The notes under the pieces were generated by a model. The model ran no database searches and had not been told where the DNA came from. It saw nothing but the letters and a program-made list of their open reading frames with translations. From contig NZ_CANDNZ010000001.1 in the NCBI RefSeq assembly GCF_947387555.1, forward strand, positions 186,001-250,000: a stretch of DNA of 64,000 bases. Direction: 5' to 3'. The stretch is from Thalassomonas sp. RHCl1 (GTDB lineage Bacteria; Pseudomonadota; Gammaproteobacteria; Enterobacterales; Alteromonadaceae). Of this stretch, positions 1 through 8,549 are shown one piece after another; position 1 is the stretch's first letter; each line of letters opens with the position of its first letter. Made by a program: the position numbers and the translations under genes.

Positions 1-751
1 CGGTTAATAATACCCGATCGCCTTTGAGCTCGCAGGTGAGCTGGCCGGTGCGTTCGGATAACTGTTTAGCGGTTAACAGCTTGCGCTTTAACCGGGCCTG
101 CCAGTAGGGAGCAAGCTGGCAGTGGGCGGAGCCGGTCACCGGATCTTCATTCACGCGATACTTAGGGTAAAAACAGCGGCTGACAAAATCGACATCATTT
201 CCGGGCGCCGTCACTATCACCCCCCTTAAATCCAGGTTATACCAGGCGGCATAATCCGGGGTAAGGCTTTTGACTTCTTCTTCATCATTGAGGACAACCA
301 GGTAATCGGTGCCCGCCAGTACGGCTGTCGGTGTTATTGTTAATCCGGCCAATAATGCCATCGGCGGAGCAACCTCCCTGGATGCAGAGGCGGGAAAGTC
401 CAGGCAATAACCTCCGCTCGCCTTGGTTACCTTCAGCTCGCCGCTTCGGCTTTTAAAGCGGATTTCCGGCTCGTTAAAACCTAAATGTTGATATAACACA
501 TGGGCGCTGGCCAGGGTGGCATGACCGCACAGATCTACCTCACCCTTAGGCGTGAACCAGCGAAGCTCGATGCCTTGTTCACCGTTATTTTCACCCGGCA
601 CGATAAAAGCGGTTTCCGATAAATTATTGGCTGCGGCGATTTTTTGCAGCAGTTCGTCATCAAGCCAGTGGCCTAACGGACAGACCGCGGCGGGGTTACC
701 TTCGAAGACTTTGGCGGCGAAAGTGTCTACCTGATATATGCTTATTTTCAT
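1..751 (-). CDS. PhzF family isomerase-like protein (C-terminus cut by window edge)
   Basis: The minus-strand frame starts at ATG 751 and is open to the window edge, so the protein is C-terminally partial here (about 250 residues). It opens MKISIYQVDTFA and carries the PhzF-family segments GNPAAVCPL, NNLSETAF (with the family's catalytic Glu) and DLCGHATLASAHVL, then EDPVTGSAHC further on. PhzF proteins are two-lobed diaminopimelate-epimerase-fold enzymes; most have no assigned substrate, and phenazine synthesis should not be inferred from one copy. No phenazine genes lie next to it. It faces the same way as the following minus-strand genes, 26 bp away. Confidence 0.88.
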   Translation of the reverse strand, partial: MKISIYQVDTFAAKVFEGNPAAVCPLGHWLDDELLQKIAAANNLSETAFIVPGENNGEQGIELRWFTPKGEVDLCGHATLASAHVLYQHLGFNEPEIRFKSRSGELKVTKASGGYCLDFPASASREVAPPMALLAGLTITPTAVLAGTDYLVVLNDEEEVKSLTPDYAAWYNLDLRGVIVTAPGNDVDFVSRCFYPKYRVNEDPVTGSAHCQLAPYWQARLKRKLLTAKQLSERTGQLTCELKGDRVLLT

Positions 752-777
752 TTTTTACCTGCTGTTAACTGAAGTGG

Positions 778-1095
778 TTATTCCCGGTACCAAACCGTCA
801 CCAGGCCATCTGAGTCGCTTACCGAATGGGAGATGTTGATCAGTTGCTCCGGCTTTAAAGTAGACGCAAATGCACTGGCACTGGTAAATAACTCGTCCCA
901 GTTGGCAAAGGCACCGCGAAAAATTTTATAGGTGACCGAGTGGGGCTTTGAAATATAGAGCTGCGCATTTGGAAATGAATGGCTGGGGTTTTCTTTTGTG
1001 GTATTGCTCACACCCTTGGCACAATTGCATTTCCAGCAAACCTCGAAGCTGTCATCTTCGACATCGGTATTGCAGTTTTGACATATCCAGGTCAT
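778..1095 (-). CDS. Small zinc-ribbon protein
   Basis: About 105 residues. The start at 1095 is preferred over 1107 because GGAGA lies just before it. The N-terminus has WICQNCNTDVEDDSFEVCWKC, two CxxC knuckles typical of a treble-clef zinc ribbon. The rest (ISKPHSVTYKIFRG, then a C-terminal VTVWYRE strand) is a small alpha/beta domain of unknown role. It sits between the PhzF gene and a hydrolase on the same strand. Function is not known beyond probable zinc binding. Confidence 0.7.
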   Translation of the reverse strand: MTWICQNCNTDVEDDSFEVCWKCNCAKGVSNTTKENPSHSFPNAQLYISKPHSVTYKIFRGAFANWDELFTSASAFASTLKPEQLINISHSVSDSDGLVTVWYRE

Positions 1096-1123
1096 TTTTC
1101 TCTCCATTTAGCTTATGGGGCCG

Positions 1124-1876
1124 CTACTTTAAGAAAGCTTGAATAACTTGATAATACTTGGGATATTGAGAAATATCATTGTGATCGGCATTTTTTATTA
1201 ATGCTACCTGAGGTTTCAGGGGGGTATAAGCGGTGACCAGCTTATCGCTGTGCACCCGGGCTATGACCCTGTCATGTTCGGCAATCACCAGCAAGACTTT
1301 AGCCTTGATGTCTTTACTTCTGGCGGCAGAATTATATTTGTCTTTTAGCAGATACTTCATCGGATAGATGGGAAACTGTGCCTGGGCGACAGCCTCTATG
1401 CTGGCAAAAGGGGTCACCAGCACCAGGTGGGAAATATCCCGCTCGGCTGCCAGGTAGCTGGCGATGCCGCTGCCTAAGCTGCGGCCGATCACGCCAATAC
1501 TGGTATGTTGCCCGGTAAGCTGATCATAAATGGCCAGGGCATCGCTATAAAGCCCCTGTTCATTCGGGCTGCCGCTGCTGCCGCCGTAGCTGCGGTAATT
1601 TACCAGGTAAACACTGTAGTCCGGTAATGCCCGGGTAAAGTCAACGGCGTTAAAGGCTACAGCTTCGGCATTGCCGCCAAAATATAACAGTGCCTTTTTC
1701 TGGCCGCCGTTGACCAGGATGGTTTTAATGATCTGTCCCTGGTTGGCAAATTCAAGTTCCGGGTAGCCGTGATCGACGGCGCCGCGCGGGAAATAAATCA
1801 AGGTACGCTGCATCACAAACAGCAAGCTGCCCAGGGCGAAATAGATGATCAGTACAGAGCAGAGTAATTTCAGCAT
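1124..1876 (-). CDS. Membrane-anchored alpha/beta hydrolase
   Basis: 250 residues. An N-terminal hydrophobic segment (about residues 3-22) should anchor it in the inner membrane. The body has the alpha/beta-hydrolase core: LYFGGNAEAV (oxyanion region), VNYRSYGGSSG, the nucleophile elbow GRSLGSG with the catalytic Ser, the acid region VIAEHDRVI and a late NADHNDI histidine. This resembles the YqkD/Bem46-like family. The start is 8 bp after the stop of the exporter gene upstream (1885-2772), so the two are probably co-transcribed. Substrate unknown. Confidence 0.85.
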   Translation of the reverse strand: MLKLLCSVLIIYFALGSLLFVMQRTLIYFPRGAVDHGYPELEFANQGQIIKTILVNGGQKKALLYFGGNAEAVAFNAVDFTRALPDYSVYLVNYRSYGGSSGSPNEQGLYSDALAIYDQLTGQHTSIGVIGRSLGSGIASYLAAERDISHLVLVTPFASIEAVAQAQFPIYPMKYLLKDKYNSAARSKDIKAKVLLVIAEHDRVIARVHSDKLVTAYTPLKPQVALIKNADHNDISQYPKYYQVIQAFLK

Positions 1877-1884
1877 AAGTTTTA

Positions 1885-2772
1885 CTATAGCTTATCGGGG
1901 ATAGCAGCTTGCTGTTTGTCTGTTTGCTGAGGCTTTTGGGCGGCAGGTTTCGCCAAGTTAATTAGGTTGCCCGTTAGCATCAGAGCCGCGCCGACAAAAA
2001 GCGATAAACCGACCTCTTCCTGATAGAGCAGGCCGCCGATCAACGCGATTAACGGCAGGCGTAAAAAATCCAGGGTAACCACAGTGGTGACCTCGGTTGA
2101 CAGCATCGCCCGGGTGATACAGTAATGGGCGCTTAAGGCGGCCAGCCCCATCAGGGCCAGCCACAGCCACTGTATGCCTTGGGGCCATTGCCATTGGGGC
2201 AGGGCAAAGCACAAGGCAATAGGCAACTGCAGCAAAGCCATATAAAACAGGATAGCGACCGGTTTTTCCGTGCTGGAAAGGGATTTTACCGCAGTATGGG
2301 CAAGGGCGTAACAGATGGCCGCCGCCAGGGCAATTAAGGCGCCGATCTCGAACATGGCAACCCCGGGCTGGACTATTATCAGCACACCTAAAATGCCTAA
2401 AGCGATAGCGGCTGATTTGCGTAAGGTGATTTTTTCCTTAAGTACCAGGGCGGCAATCAGGGCGGTCCACAGCGGTACGGTAAATTCCAGCGCAAACACC
2501 TCTGCCAGCGGCAGTAGGCCCATGGCTAAAAACCAAAAATATTGTCCGGCAAAGTGAACCAGGTTTCTAAAACCGTGCAGGGGCAGCCGGTTGACCCTGA
2601 TAAGTGATTTTTCTTTGATAAAAAACAGCACCAGGGTGATAAAGATCAGACTCATCAGGCTGCGGAAAAACAGCATGGGCGTAATAGCCAAGCCATCGCT
2701 GAGTTCCCTGCCGCCTATTGCCAACAGGCAAAAGGAAGCGATTGCGCCCGACATCCATAAAAAGGCATGCAT
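1885..2772 (-). CDS. EamA/DMT-family transporter
   Basis: 295 residues with about ten hydrophobic helices arranged as two EamA repeats, the usual length and pattern of drug/metabolite exporters (RhaT/YdcZ superfamily). The second repeat begins near residue 145. Recognisable pieces are FFRSLMSLIF in the first repeat, AEVFALEFTVPLWTAL, and TEVTTVVTLDFLRLPL in the second. The start ATG at 2772 is preceded by AGGAG. A soluble polar tail (KPQQTDKQQAA) ends it. It overlaps the hydrolase transcription unit. The exported substrate cannot be read from sequence. Confidence 0.88.
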   Translation of the reverse strand: MHAFLWMSGAIASFCLLAIGGRELSDGLAITPMLFFRSLMSLIFITLVLFFIKEKSLIRVNRLPLHGFRNLVHFAGQYFWFLAMGLLPLAEVFALEFTVPLWTALIAALVLKEKITLRKSAAIALGILGVLIIVQPGVAMFEIGALIALAAAICYALAHTAVKSLSSTEKPVAILFYMALLQLPIALCFALPQWQWPQGIQWLWLALMGLAALSAHYCITRAMLSTEVTTVVTLDFLRLPLIALIGGLLYQEEVGLSLFVGAALMLTGNLINLAKPAAQKPQQTDKQQAAIPDKL

Positions 2773-2833
2773 TTAATATTACTCCTGATGAAGAAAACTT
2801 AGTGGGTAAACGGCATTTAACAATGGCTGCGGC

Positions 2834-3298
2834 TTAGACAAACTTACACATGCCCAGGCCTAAGGTTTCTCCGCACCTGTCCCGGTAGCCGTAACGGCGG
2901 TAAAAGCCTTCCTTTCCTTTAGCGGCGAGCAACCCTATGGTGGCACCTGTTGCTGCTGCGGACAACAGGTAGTCTTCTATCTGTTGCATGACGATATGCC
3001 CCAGCCCGCGCTGCTGATAACCGGGGGCAACGATCACATCCTGGATATAGAAAAACATGGCGCCATCGCCGATTACCCGGCCCATGGCGATGAGCCTATC
3101 CTGCTCCCTGAGGGTCACATGAAAAAGGGAGTTGGCCAGGCTGATTTCGGCCATCTTTTCATCGGTTTTGCCCCAGCCGATTTTTTCTCTCAACGCGGCA
3201 AATTCAGCCACCGAAGGGCTTAAGTGGCTGATGGTGAAATTTTCTGTTTTGCTTTGTATTAAAGTATCGGTCAACGTTTTTCCGGATGCGCTTGCCAA
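2834..3298 (-). CDS. GNAT family N-acetyltransferase
   Basis: 154 residues, typical single-domain GNAT length. The acetyl-CoA pyrophosphate loop is visible as VIVAPGYQQRGLGHIV (the Q/RxxGxG/A motif), preceded by the strand AMGRVIGDGAMFFYIQDV and followed by the C-terminal FYRRYGYRDR signature. An acyl acceptor is not identifiable. It stands alone between the exporter and a small membrane protein, all on the minus strand. Confidence 0.88.
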   Translation of the reverse strand: MASASGKTLTDTLIQSKTENFTISHLSPSVAEFAALREKIGWGKTDEKMAEISLANSLFHVTLREQDRLIAMGRVIGDGAMFFYIQDVIVAPGYQQRGLGHIVMQQIEDYLLSAAATGATIGLLAAKGKEGFYRRYGYRDRCGETLGLGMCKFV

Positions 3299-3366
3299 GT
3301 CAATGAAAGAAAACTTTTATATCAGATAATATCTGCAGCTTCAATCCGGCTTTGCAGGGCAAAGCT

Positions 3367-3858
3367 TCACTTCTTGTTATGGCTTGAAGTCTGCCCGGTT
3401 TTTCCCGTCAAACCGTCGAGTTTGGCCAGTACGAATTTTTCCGAATAACCGGCAATAATGGACCAGGCGATCATTTTATAAAAATCACCATTTTCTGCCA
3501 GGGTGACGCCGCCCCGTAATACCGCCATACCGGATTCGAACTCTCCCTCGATATTGATAAATTTGGGAAAAAGATCGCCGCTGACCATGCCGGATAATAA
3601 CAGCGACATCAGGATCAGCGCGATAAGGGCACCTACCACAGGTTTAAAGCAGACGATTATGGCGGCATCGCTCAAACGTTTGGTTTTTTCTTCGGGGGAG
3701 AGGCCGCGTATTTCGACATGCTCGCGCACCGTAGCCCCTAAGGCGCCAAAGGCCAGGATCAGTATCGGAATGGGGGCATCTTTATCATTATTCACCCAGG
3801 CCATGGCAAGGGTTAACAGCAGGATAACAACAATAGTAACATAATGAAGGGCTTTCAT
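3367..3858 (-). CDS. Membrane protein of unknown function
   Basis: 163 residues with a short N-terminal helix pair (LHYVTIVVILLLTLAMAW, then ILILAFGALGA) and a central long helix (VVGALIALILMSLLLSGM). A hydrophilic stretch between the helices contains RGLSPEEKTKRLSDA. The C-terminal part (SEKFVLAKLDGLTGK) resembles the ending of small gated-channel-like proteins, but no family is claimed. Start ATG is at 3858; the divergent AraC gene begins 188 bp away. Confidence 0.65.
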   Translation of the reverse strand: MKALHYVTIVVILLLTLAMAWVNNDKDAPIPILILAFGALGATVREHVEIRGLSPEEKTKRLSDAAIIVCFKPVVGALIALILMSLLLSGMVSGDLFPKFINIEGEFESGMAVLRGGVTLAENGDFYKMIAWSIIAGYSEKFVLAKLDGLTGKTGQTSSHNKK

Positions 3859-4045
3859 AGCGGGCTCCCTTTGCCGGTTATCGGGGGATCTTGGTGCTTT
3901 GCCTGAATAAAAGTTTAGTGCTTGTGATAAAGTTTATTGCTCAATCTATTAATTTGTTTACACTTTTGTTTTTTATTAACTTATCTGCGGGCTGTTTATC
4001 TTTGGCTGTGAAAGATAAACAGCTCCTAGCATCCGCCGGGTTTAT

Positions 4046-4750
4046 ATGGATCATTTTTCAATACGTGCTTACAGCAATGAAATGCGGGGCCATTACCATG
4101 AGCACCACCAGCTGGTATTGCCCCTGCATGGTTCCATTTATATTTCGGTAGCGGAGTTTTCCGGCCTGGTCAGCCCGGGAGATTGCGTGGTGATCAAAGC
4201 CGGACAAAGGCATGATTTCAGGGCCCCGGAGGAGGCGCGCTTCCTGGTGCTCGATACCGATCGCTTGCCCGCTAAGCTGATGTCATTTGGTGAGGCAAAA
4301 TTTGCTGTTAATGGTCCGCTGATGTCCTTTATTCATTTTATCGAGCAGCAATTGCAGCACCAGGTGAACCAGGCATTGGAATCGTTAACATATGAACTGT
4401 TCCAGCAACTGCTGGCACAGCAAAGCTGCGTCCGGCGGATAGATAAAAGGCTTGAGCAGGTGCTGGATGTTATCAGCCAAGATCTTAGCCGGGCACATTC
4501 GTTAACGGCCCTGGCCCAAGTGGCCTGCTTAAGTGTGACTCAGTTTAAAAAGGTCTTTAAAGACAGTTTAGGGGTCAGTTTCCAGGTTTATCTCACCAGG
4601 CAACGTATGGAAAAGGCTAAGGCCCTGCTCACCCATACCGATATACCGATAAGCCTGATCGCCGAGCGGGTGGGCTACCAGAATGCCTCGGCGTTTAGCC
4701 GCAGGTTCAGGCAGTACTTCGGCAGCAGCCCGAAAACCTTTGCGCACTAG
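4046..4750 (+). CDS. AraC family transcriptional regulator
   Basis: 234 residues. The N-terminal cupin-like part (residues 1-110) contains RGHYHEHHQLVLPLHG and GDCVVIKAGQRHDF, the metal- or ligand-binding beta-barrel typical of short AraC regulators. The C-terminal 100 residues hold the double helix-turn-helix: LARAHS-type first helix pair around LAQVACLSVTQFKKVFK and the second around ISLIAERVGYQNASAFSRRF. An EamA exporter follows on the same strand at 115 bp, a common regulator-exporter arrangement, so the exporter is its probable target (inference). Confidence 0.9.
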   Translation: MDHFSIRAYSNEMRGHYHEHHQLVLPLHGSIYISVAEFSGLVSPGDCVVIKAGQRHDFRAPEEARFLVLDTDRLPAKLMSFGEAKFAVNGPLMSFIHFIEQQLQHQVNQALESLTYELFQQLLAQQSCVRRIDKRLEQVLDVISQDLSRAHSLTALAQVACLSVTQFKKVFKDSLGVSFQVYLTRQRMEKAKALLTHTDIPISLIAERVGYQNASAFSRRFRQYFGSSPKTFAH

Positions 4751-4864
4751 TTTGCTTTAAAGTGCACAGCTGCGTCTTTTGGGTTGGTAAAAGCGTCTTA
4801 TCTGCACACACAAGTGGAGAAAATTTGTCAACAATATCGCCACGGTAACTTTTATAGAAATTTT

Positions 4865-5794
4865 ATGATGGCGACAATTTATGGTGTCCTGGCAATTGTG
4901 ATGTGGGGTGCGCTTGCCTTGCTAGGTGTTAATACTAAGGCTATTCCGGCATTTCAATTGCTGTTTCTGTGCTTTTTTATTTCTTCTTTACTGATGTTTG
5001 TCAGGCGTTTTTTAATCGGGCTGCCGCTGTTTTTAAAACCGGGGATGACCTTGGTGCAGTGGCTTTTCGGCACGGGGGCGTTATTCGGTTTTCACTTCTG
5101 CTATTTTATCGCCCTTAAACACGCTCCGGCGATAGAGGTCAGTTTGATTTGCTACCTGTGGCCGGTATTGCTGGCCATGCTGCTTGCCGGTAAAAACAGC
5201 CTGCTCAGGGCTCTAACCGGTGGTGCTTGCGGTTTTGTCGGTATCGCTTTTATTATCCTTGGTGATGCCGGTATGGCCTTTAACCCTGACTATATTTTCG
5301 GTTATTTACTGGCGGCAGCCTGTGCCCTGATATGGTCAAGCTATTCCTGGTATCTGTCTAAATCCAGCGGTGAGCTTGATGATATCGGCTGGTTATCCCT
5401 TGCTGTTGCCCTGTTGTCTTTGCTGGCCCATTTCTTTTTCGATACCGGGCAGCAGGCAAGCAGTCAGTGGCTGTTTGACCGGGAGCAATGGCTGGGCATT
5501 GTTTTATTGGGGCTGGGACCGGTAGGCGGGGCTTTTTATTTGTGGGATCTCGGGTTGAAAAAAGGCAATAAAAAATTATTGGCCTCCTTAAGTTTTGCCA
5601 GTCCTTTGCTCTCTTCTGTGCTGCTGGCGCTGGCGGGTTATAATGCCTGGTCTTTGAATATTTTAATTGCCTTAAGCCTGATCTTACTCGGTGCTTATAT
5701 TTGTAATAAAAAACAGGCCAATCCCAGTCGGGTGGCGTGTCCGACAAACAAACAGGGGCTGTCGGCCGGGCAGGCTGATAGCAGTGGCTTTTGA
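4865..5794 (+). CDS. EamA/DMT-family transporter
   Basis: About 309 residues from ATG 4865; an upstream TTG at 4784 would add a hydrophilic leader and is less likely. Ten hydrophobic segments form two EamA repeats (VLAIVMWGALALLG; later LLAAACALIWSSYSWYL). EVSLICYLWPVLLA matches the aromatic amino-acid/YddG-like subgroup of DMT exporters, so export of an amino acid or related compound is possible. It follows an AraC regulator. The polar tail after the last helix (KKQANPSRV onwards) is probably cytoplasmic. Confidence 0.87.
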   Translation: MMATIYGVLAIVMWGALALLGVNTKAIPAFQLLFLCFFISSLLMFVRRFLIGLPLFLKPGMTLVQWLFGTGALFGFHFCYFIALKHAPAIEVSLICYLWPVLLAMLLAGKNSLLRALTGGACGFVGIAFIILGDAGMAFNPDYIFGYLLAAACALIWSSYSWYLSKSSGELDDIGWLSLAVALLSLLAHFFFDTGQQASSQWLFDREQWLGIVLLGLGPVGGAFYLWDLGLKKGNKKLLASLSFASPLLSSVLLALAGYNAWSLNILIALSLILLGAYICNKKQANPSRVACPTNKQGLSAGQADSSGF

Positions 5795-5844
5795 CTTTAT
5801 TAAAATGGAGACTTGTTACATCAGGCTTGCCGGGATGGGAAGAA

Positions 5845-5885
5845 AATACAGATAACCGGCAGGAGAAAAACCGGTTATCTGTATT
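5845..5885. terminator. Bidirectional intrinsic terminator
   Basis: A 15-bp perfect stem (left arm 5845-5859, right arm 5871-5885) closes an 11-nt A-rich loop between the convergent exporter and GH5 genes. A-runs and T-runs flank it only partly, but placement between two convergent 3' ends supports termination in both directions. Confidence 0.75.
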
Positions 5886-5912
5886 GTGCTTTTGCTGTGC
5901 GTTACGCCCGGA

Positions 5913-8456
5913 TTAATTTTTGCTGAATTTAATCCAGTTCAGGTTCCATTCCTGGCCGTTGGAATTTAACCTTATGGTGTGCTCACCTTCAGGCAGGGTT
6001 ACCGTGGAAGTGACCGTGATATAATCCTGCCAGCCGCCGGTGGCGGGTACGGTTACAGTATCCAGCACTTCATCGCCGATAAGCAGGCTGAACCCATCGC
6101 TGCCGGGCACAGTCGCCAAACGGTACTCCACGGTATATTCCCCGGCGCTGTCGATTTTCACGTCATAATCCACCCAGCGGTCTATCTCGAAATGACCGAT
6201 ATTGGAGCCGCCGCCGTTATCGCCGCTGCTTTCCGTCTGTACGCCGGGATGGGCGCTGGTATAGTTTTCCGCTTCGATTAGTCCCGGGATCGAGAAGAAG
6301 CTCGGGCCGCTGGCGGCTATTTCGCTGCCGTAACCTAAGTCGATATCATTGAAGGCGGCGACATAATAATAGTAAGTGGTATCGCCGCTGGTGATGGTAT
6401 CGTTATAGCCGGTGCCTGTGGTTTCACCAATGACTTCAAAACCTGAGCGGGAGGCGGTGCTGCGGTAAACCTTATAACCGTCAACGCTTCCTTCGGATGC
6501 GCTCCAGCTTAAGCTGATGGCATCTTCACTTACCGTTAAGGCCAAGTCTGCCGGTTTGCCGGGAATGTTAGTGAAAATTTCCGGTGCCTGCTCGGCGGTC
6601 ATGGCATCGACGACATAGTCGTTGATGATGTAATCCATAGTGCCGAAGGCGGCAAAATAGCTTTCAATCTCTTCCTTGCTGGAGCTGTTGACATCTATGC
6701 TGGCAAGGGAGCGTCCTTGTACGTCTACCCATTCCTGCGGCATATCCGGCACCAGGTATATTTCCGCCCACATATCATTGCCGCCGGCGCCGTTGTCTTT
6801 AAACTTGCCGCTCAGGGTATAGGACTGGCCGCCTTCTACCTGCACCGGCTGGTAGATCAGGCTATGGTTACCGGCGGCAGAGGTGATGCGCAGGGCTGCC
6901 CCGGTGTCACTGCCGGCAAATGCCCCGGCGTTATAGTTAAAGTCGTAACTGCGGGGATCCCCCCACAGGGATAACTCGGTCCAGCCGCTATTGCTGCCGA
7001 AATTCCCGTTGAGCAAGATATCTTCACCGCTGGCATCATGGGTGAGTTTGATATCGTCATAAATCACGTCCGAGCCGTTAAAGGCGCCGGTTTTGATCAC
7101 CAGGTACATGGTTTTGCTGCCTTCGCCGGAATAAGGCGTGGTGCTTTTTGCCGGGCCGCTACAGGCCTCAGCGAAGGTGCTTTGCCAGTCGTTGCAGGAC
7201 CAGGTTTCTGCCTTGGCCAGCAGCTGATCGCCGTTATTGGTCACCAGGCCCCATTGGCCGTTGCCTAAACCGCCGGCAGGGGAAGTGGTTTTATAGGACC
7301 AGGCGGTTGCCGCCCAGTTGAGATCGTTGAAGGTATCAAAAGTTGCCCGGGTGATGGGGCCGCCAAGCTCTCCCAGTCCGGTCCAGGGCTGTAATTCACC
7401 CACCAGCAACGGGGTGTAAACGTCCCGGGCCTGTTTGGCCCAGTCGCATACGCCGGTGGCGCCGTTTTCACCACAGGTAAGCCAGTCGCGGTGCACTTCA
7501 TAACCGATTTCTCCCCAGCCGAAAATACCCGGGTATTGATGGATTTCAAAGGCGACATTGCTCATGCCTGAATCGAAGGGATCGCCGTAGGCTTCTATGC
7601 CGCCGGAGTTATGGCCGGGTAAAATCACGATATGGTTGTTATCTACTTCACGTACCGCCTGGTAGAGTTCAATACTGAAATCTTTTAGGGTTTCGGCATC
7701 TGTACCCCAAGGTTCGTTTAACAGGCCGTAACCGGCAATTGCCGCTTCATCTTGGTATTTGGCCGCGATTTGCTGCCATAACCAAACGGTGCGATCCCGG
7801 TATTCCTCATTTTCCCATAACTGGTTCTGCCCTTCGCGGCCGGTATGCTGTTCTAAGCCCTGGCGGCCTGCTGCGCCGTGCAGATCTAAAATCACATAAA
7901 GTTCGCGTTTTTTGGCTTCAGCAATGGCCCAGTCCAAATAGTACCAGGCATCGGCTTTTAAGGTTTTCGGGTTGTTGTCGTCTTCGAGCAGGCTATAGAG
8001 AAACGGGATACGCACCAGGTTAAAGCCGCTGTCCTTAATGACGTCCCAGTCGTTTTCGGTGATCCAGTTATCCCGAAATACCGTCATCAGGCGTTCTTTT
8101 TCTGTTTCGCCAAAACGTTCGCTGAGTTTTGCTTCCAAACTGTACTGGTCGGGAATATTTTCCCCCAGCGGGTTATCGCTCATTTCCAGCATCCACATTT
8201 CCATTGCCAGCCAGTTACCCAGGTTGATGCCGCGCAGGGAAACCTTTTGATCCTGCTGGTTCATCCAGATGGTGCCGTTTTGTTTTAGCAGGGAATAACT
8301 TTCCTGCTGGGCTTGCGGCTGCTCATAGGGGGAAGGGGTGGGGGTGATCGCCCCGGGGGCATCGCTGCCGCAGCCGGATAACGCCGTGATCAGCGTTAAA
8401 GCTATTGTTGATAGGGTCAGGTTTTCAGGTGTGATTTTTTTAATACTTTTATTCAT
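5913..8456 (-). CDS. GH5 family glycoside hydrolase, multidomain lipoprotein (FN3 + CBM6)
   Basis: 847 residues from ATG 8456, which has an AAGGAAAA ribosome site; an in-frame ATG at 8504 lacks one. A type II signal peptide ends in LSGC with the lipid-anchoring Cys at residue 29. The GH5 barrel runs to about residue 430: RGINLGNWL, then the acid/base in GLLNEPWG (Glu248) and the nucleophile in LLVGELQPW (Glu354). A jelly-roll region (about 470-585), an FN3 domain (634-717) and a C-terminal CBM6 (724-847, IEAENY...NLNWIKF) follow. It probably cleaves beta-1,3- or mixed-linkage glucan at the outer membrane; neighbours are a TonB receptor, sugar porter and GH3 enzyme. Confidence 0.9.
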   Translation of the reverse strand: MNKSIKKITPENLTLSTIALTLITALSGCGSDAPGAITPTPSPYEQPQAQQESYSLLKQNGTIWMNQQDQKVSLRGINLGNWLAMEMWMLEMSDNPLGENIPDQYSLEAKLSERFGETEKERLMTVFRDNWITENDWDVIKDSGFNLVRIPFLYSLLEDDNNPKTLKADAWYYLDWAIAEAKKRELYVILDLHGAAGRQGLEQHTGREGQNQLWENEEYRDRTVWLWQQIAAKYQDEAAIAGYGLLNEPWGTDAETLKDFSIELYQAVREVDNNHIVILPGHNSGGIEAYGDPFDSGMSNVAFEIHQYPGIFGWGEIGYEVHRDWLTCGENGATGVCDWAKQARDVYTPLLVGELQPWTGLGELGGPITRATFDTFNDLNWAATAWSYKTTSPAGGLGNGQWGLVTNNGDQLLAKAETWSCNDWQSTFAEACSGPAKSTTPYSGEGSKTMYLVIKTGAFNGSDVIYDDIKLTHDASGEDILLNGNFGSNSGWTELSLWGDPRSYDFNYNAGAFAGSDTGAALRITSAAGNHSLIYQPVQVEGGQSYTLSGKFKDNGAGGNDMWAEIYLVPDMPQEWVDVQGRSLASIDVNSSSKEEIESYFAAFGTMDYIINDYVVDAMTAEQAPEIFTNIPGKPADLALTVSEDAISLSWSASEGSVDGYKVYRSTASRSGFEVIGETTGTGYNDTITSGDTTYYYYVAAFNDIDLGYGSEIAASGPSFFSIPGLIEAENYTSAHPGVQTESSGDNGGGSNIGHFEIDRWVDYDVKIDSAGEYTVEYRLATVPGSDGFSLLIGDEVLDTVTVPATGGWQDYITVTSTVTLPEGEHTIRLNSNGQEWNLNWIKFSKN

Positions 8457-8549
8457 CACGTTTTCCTTATATCTGTTTTCTTGTCTGATTTTGTCATAGG
8501 GCATAGCCAGGCTGTCGGAACATCTTTGTCCCGACAGCCTGCCAGAGGC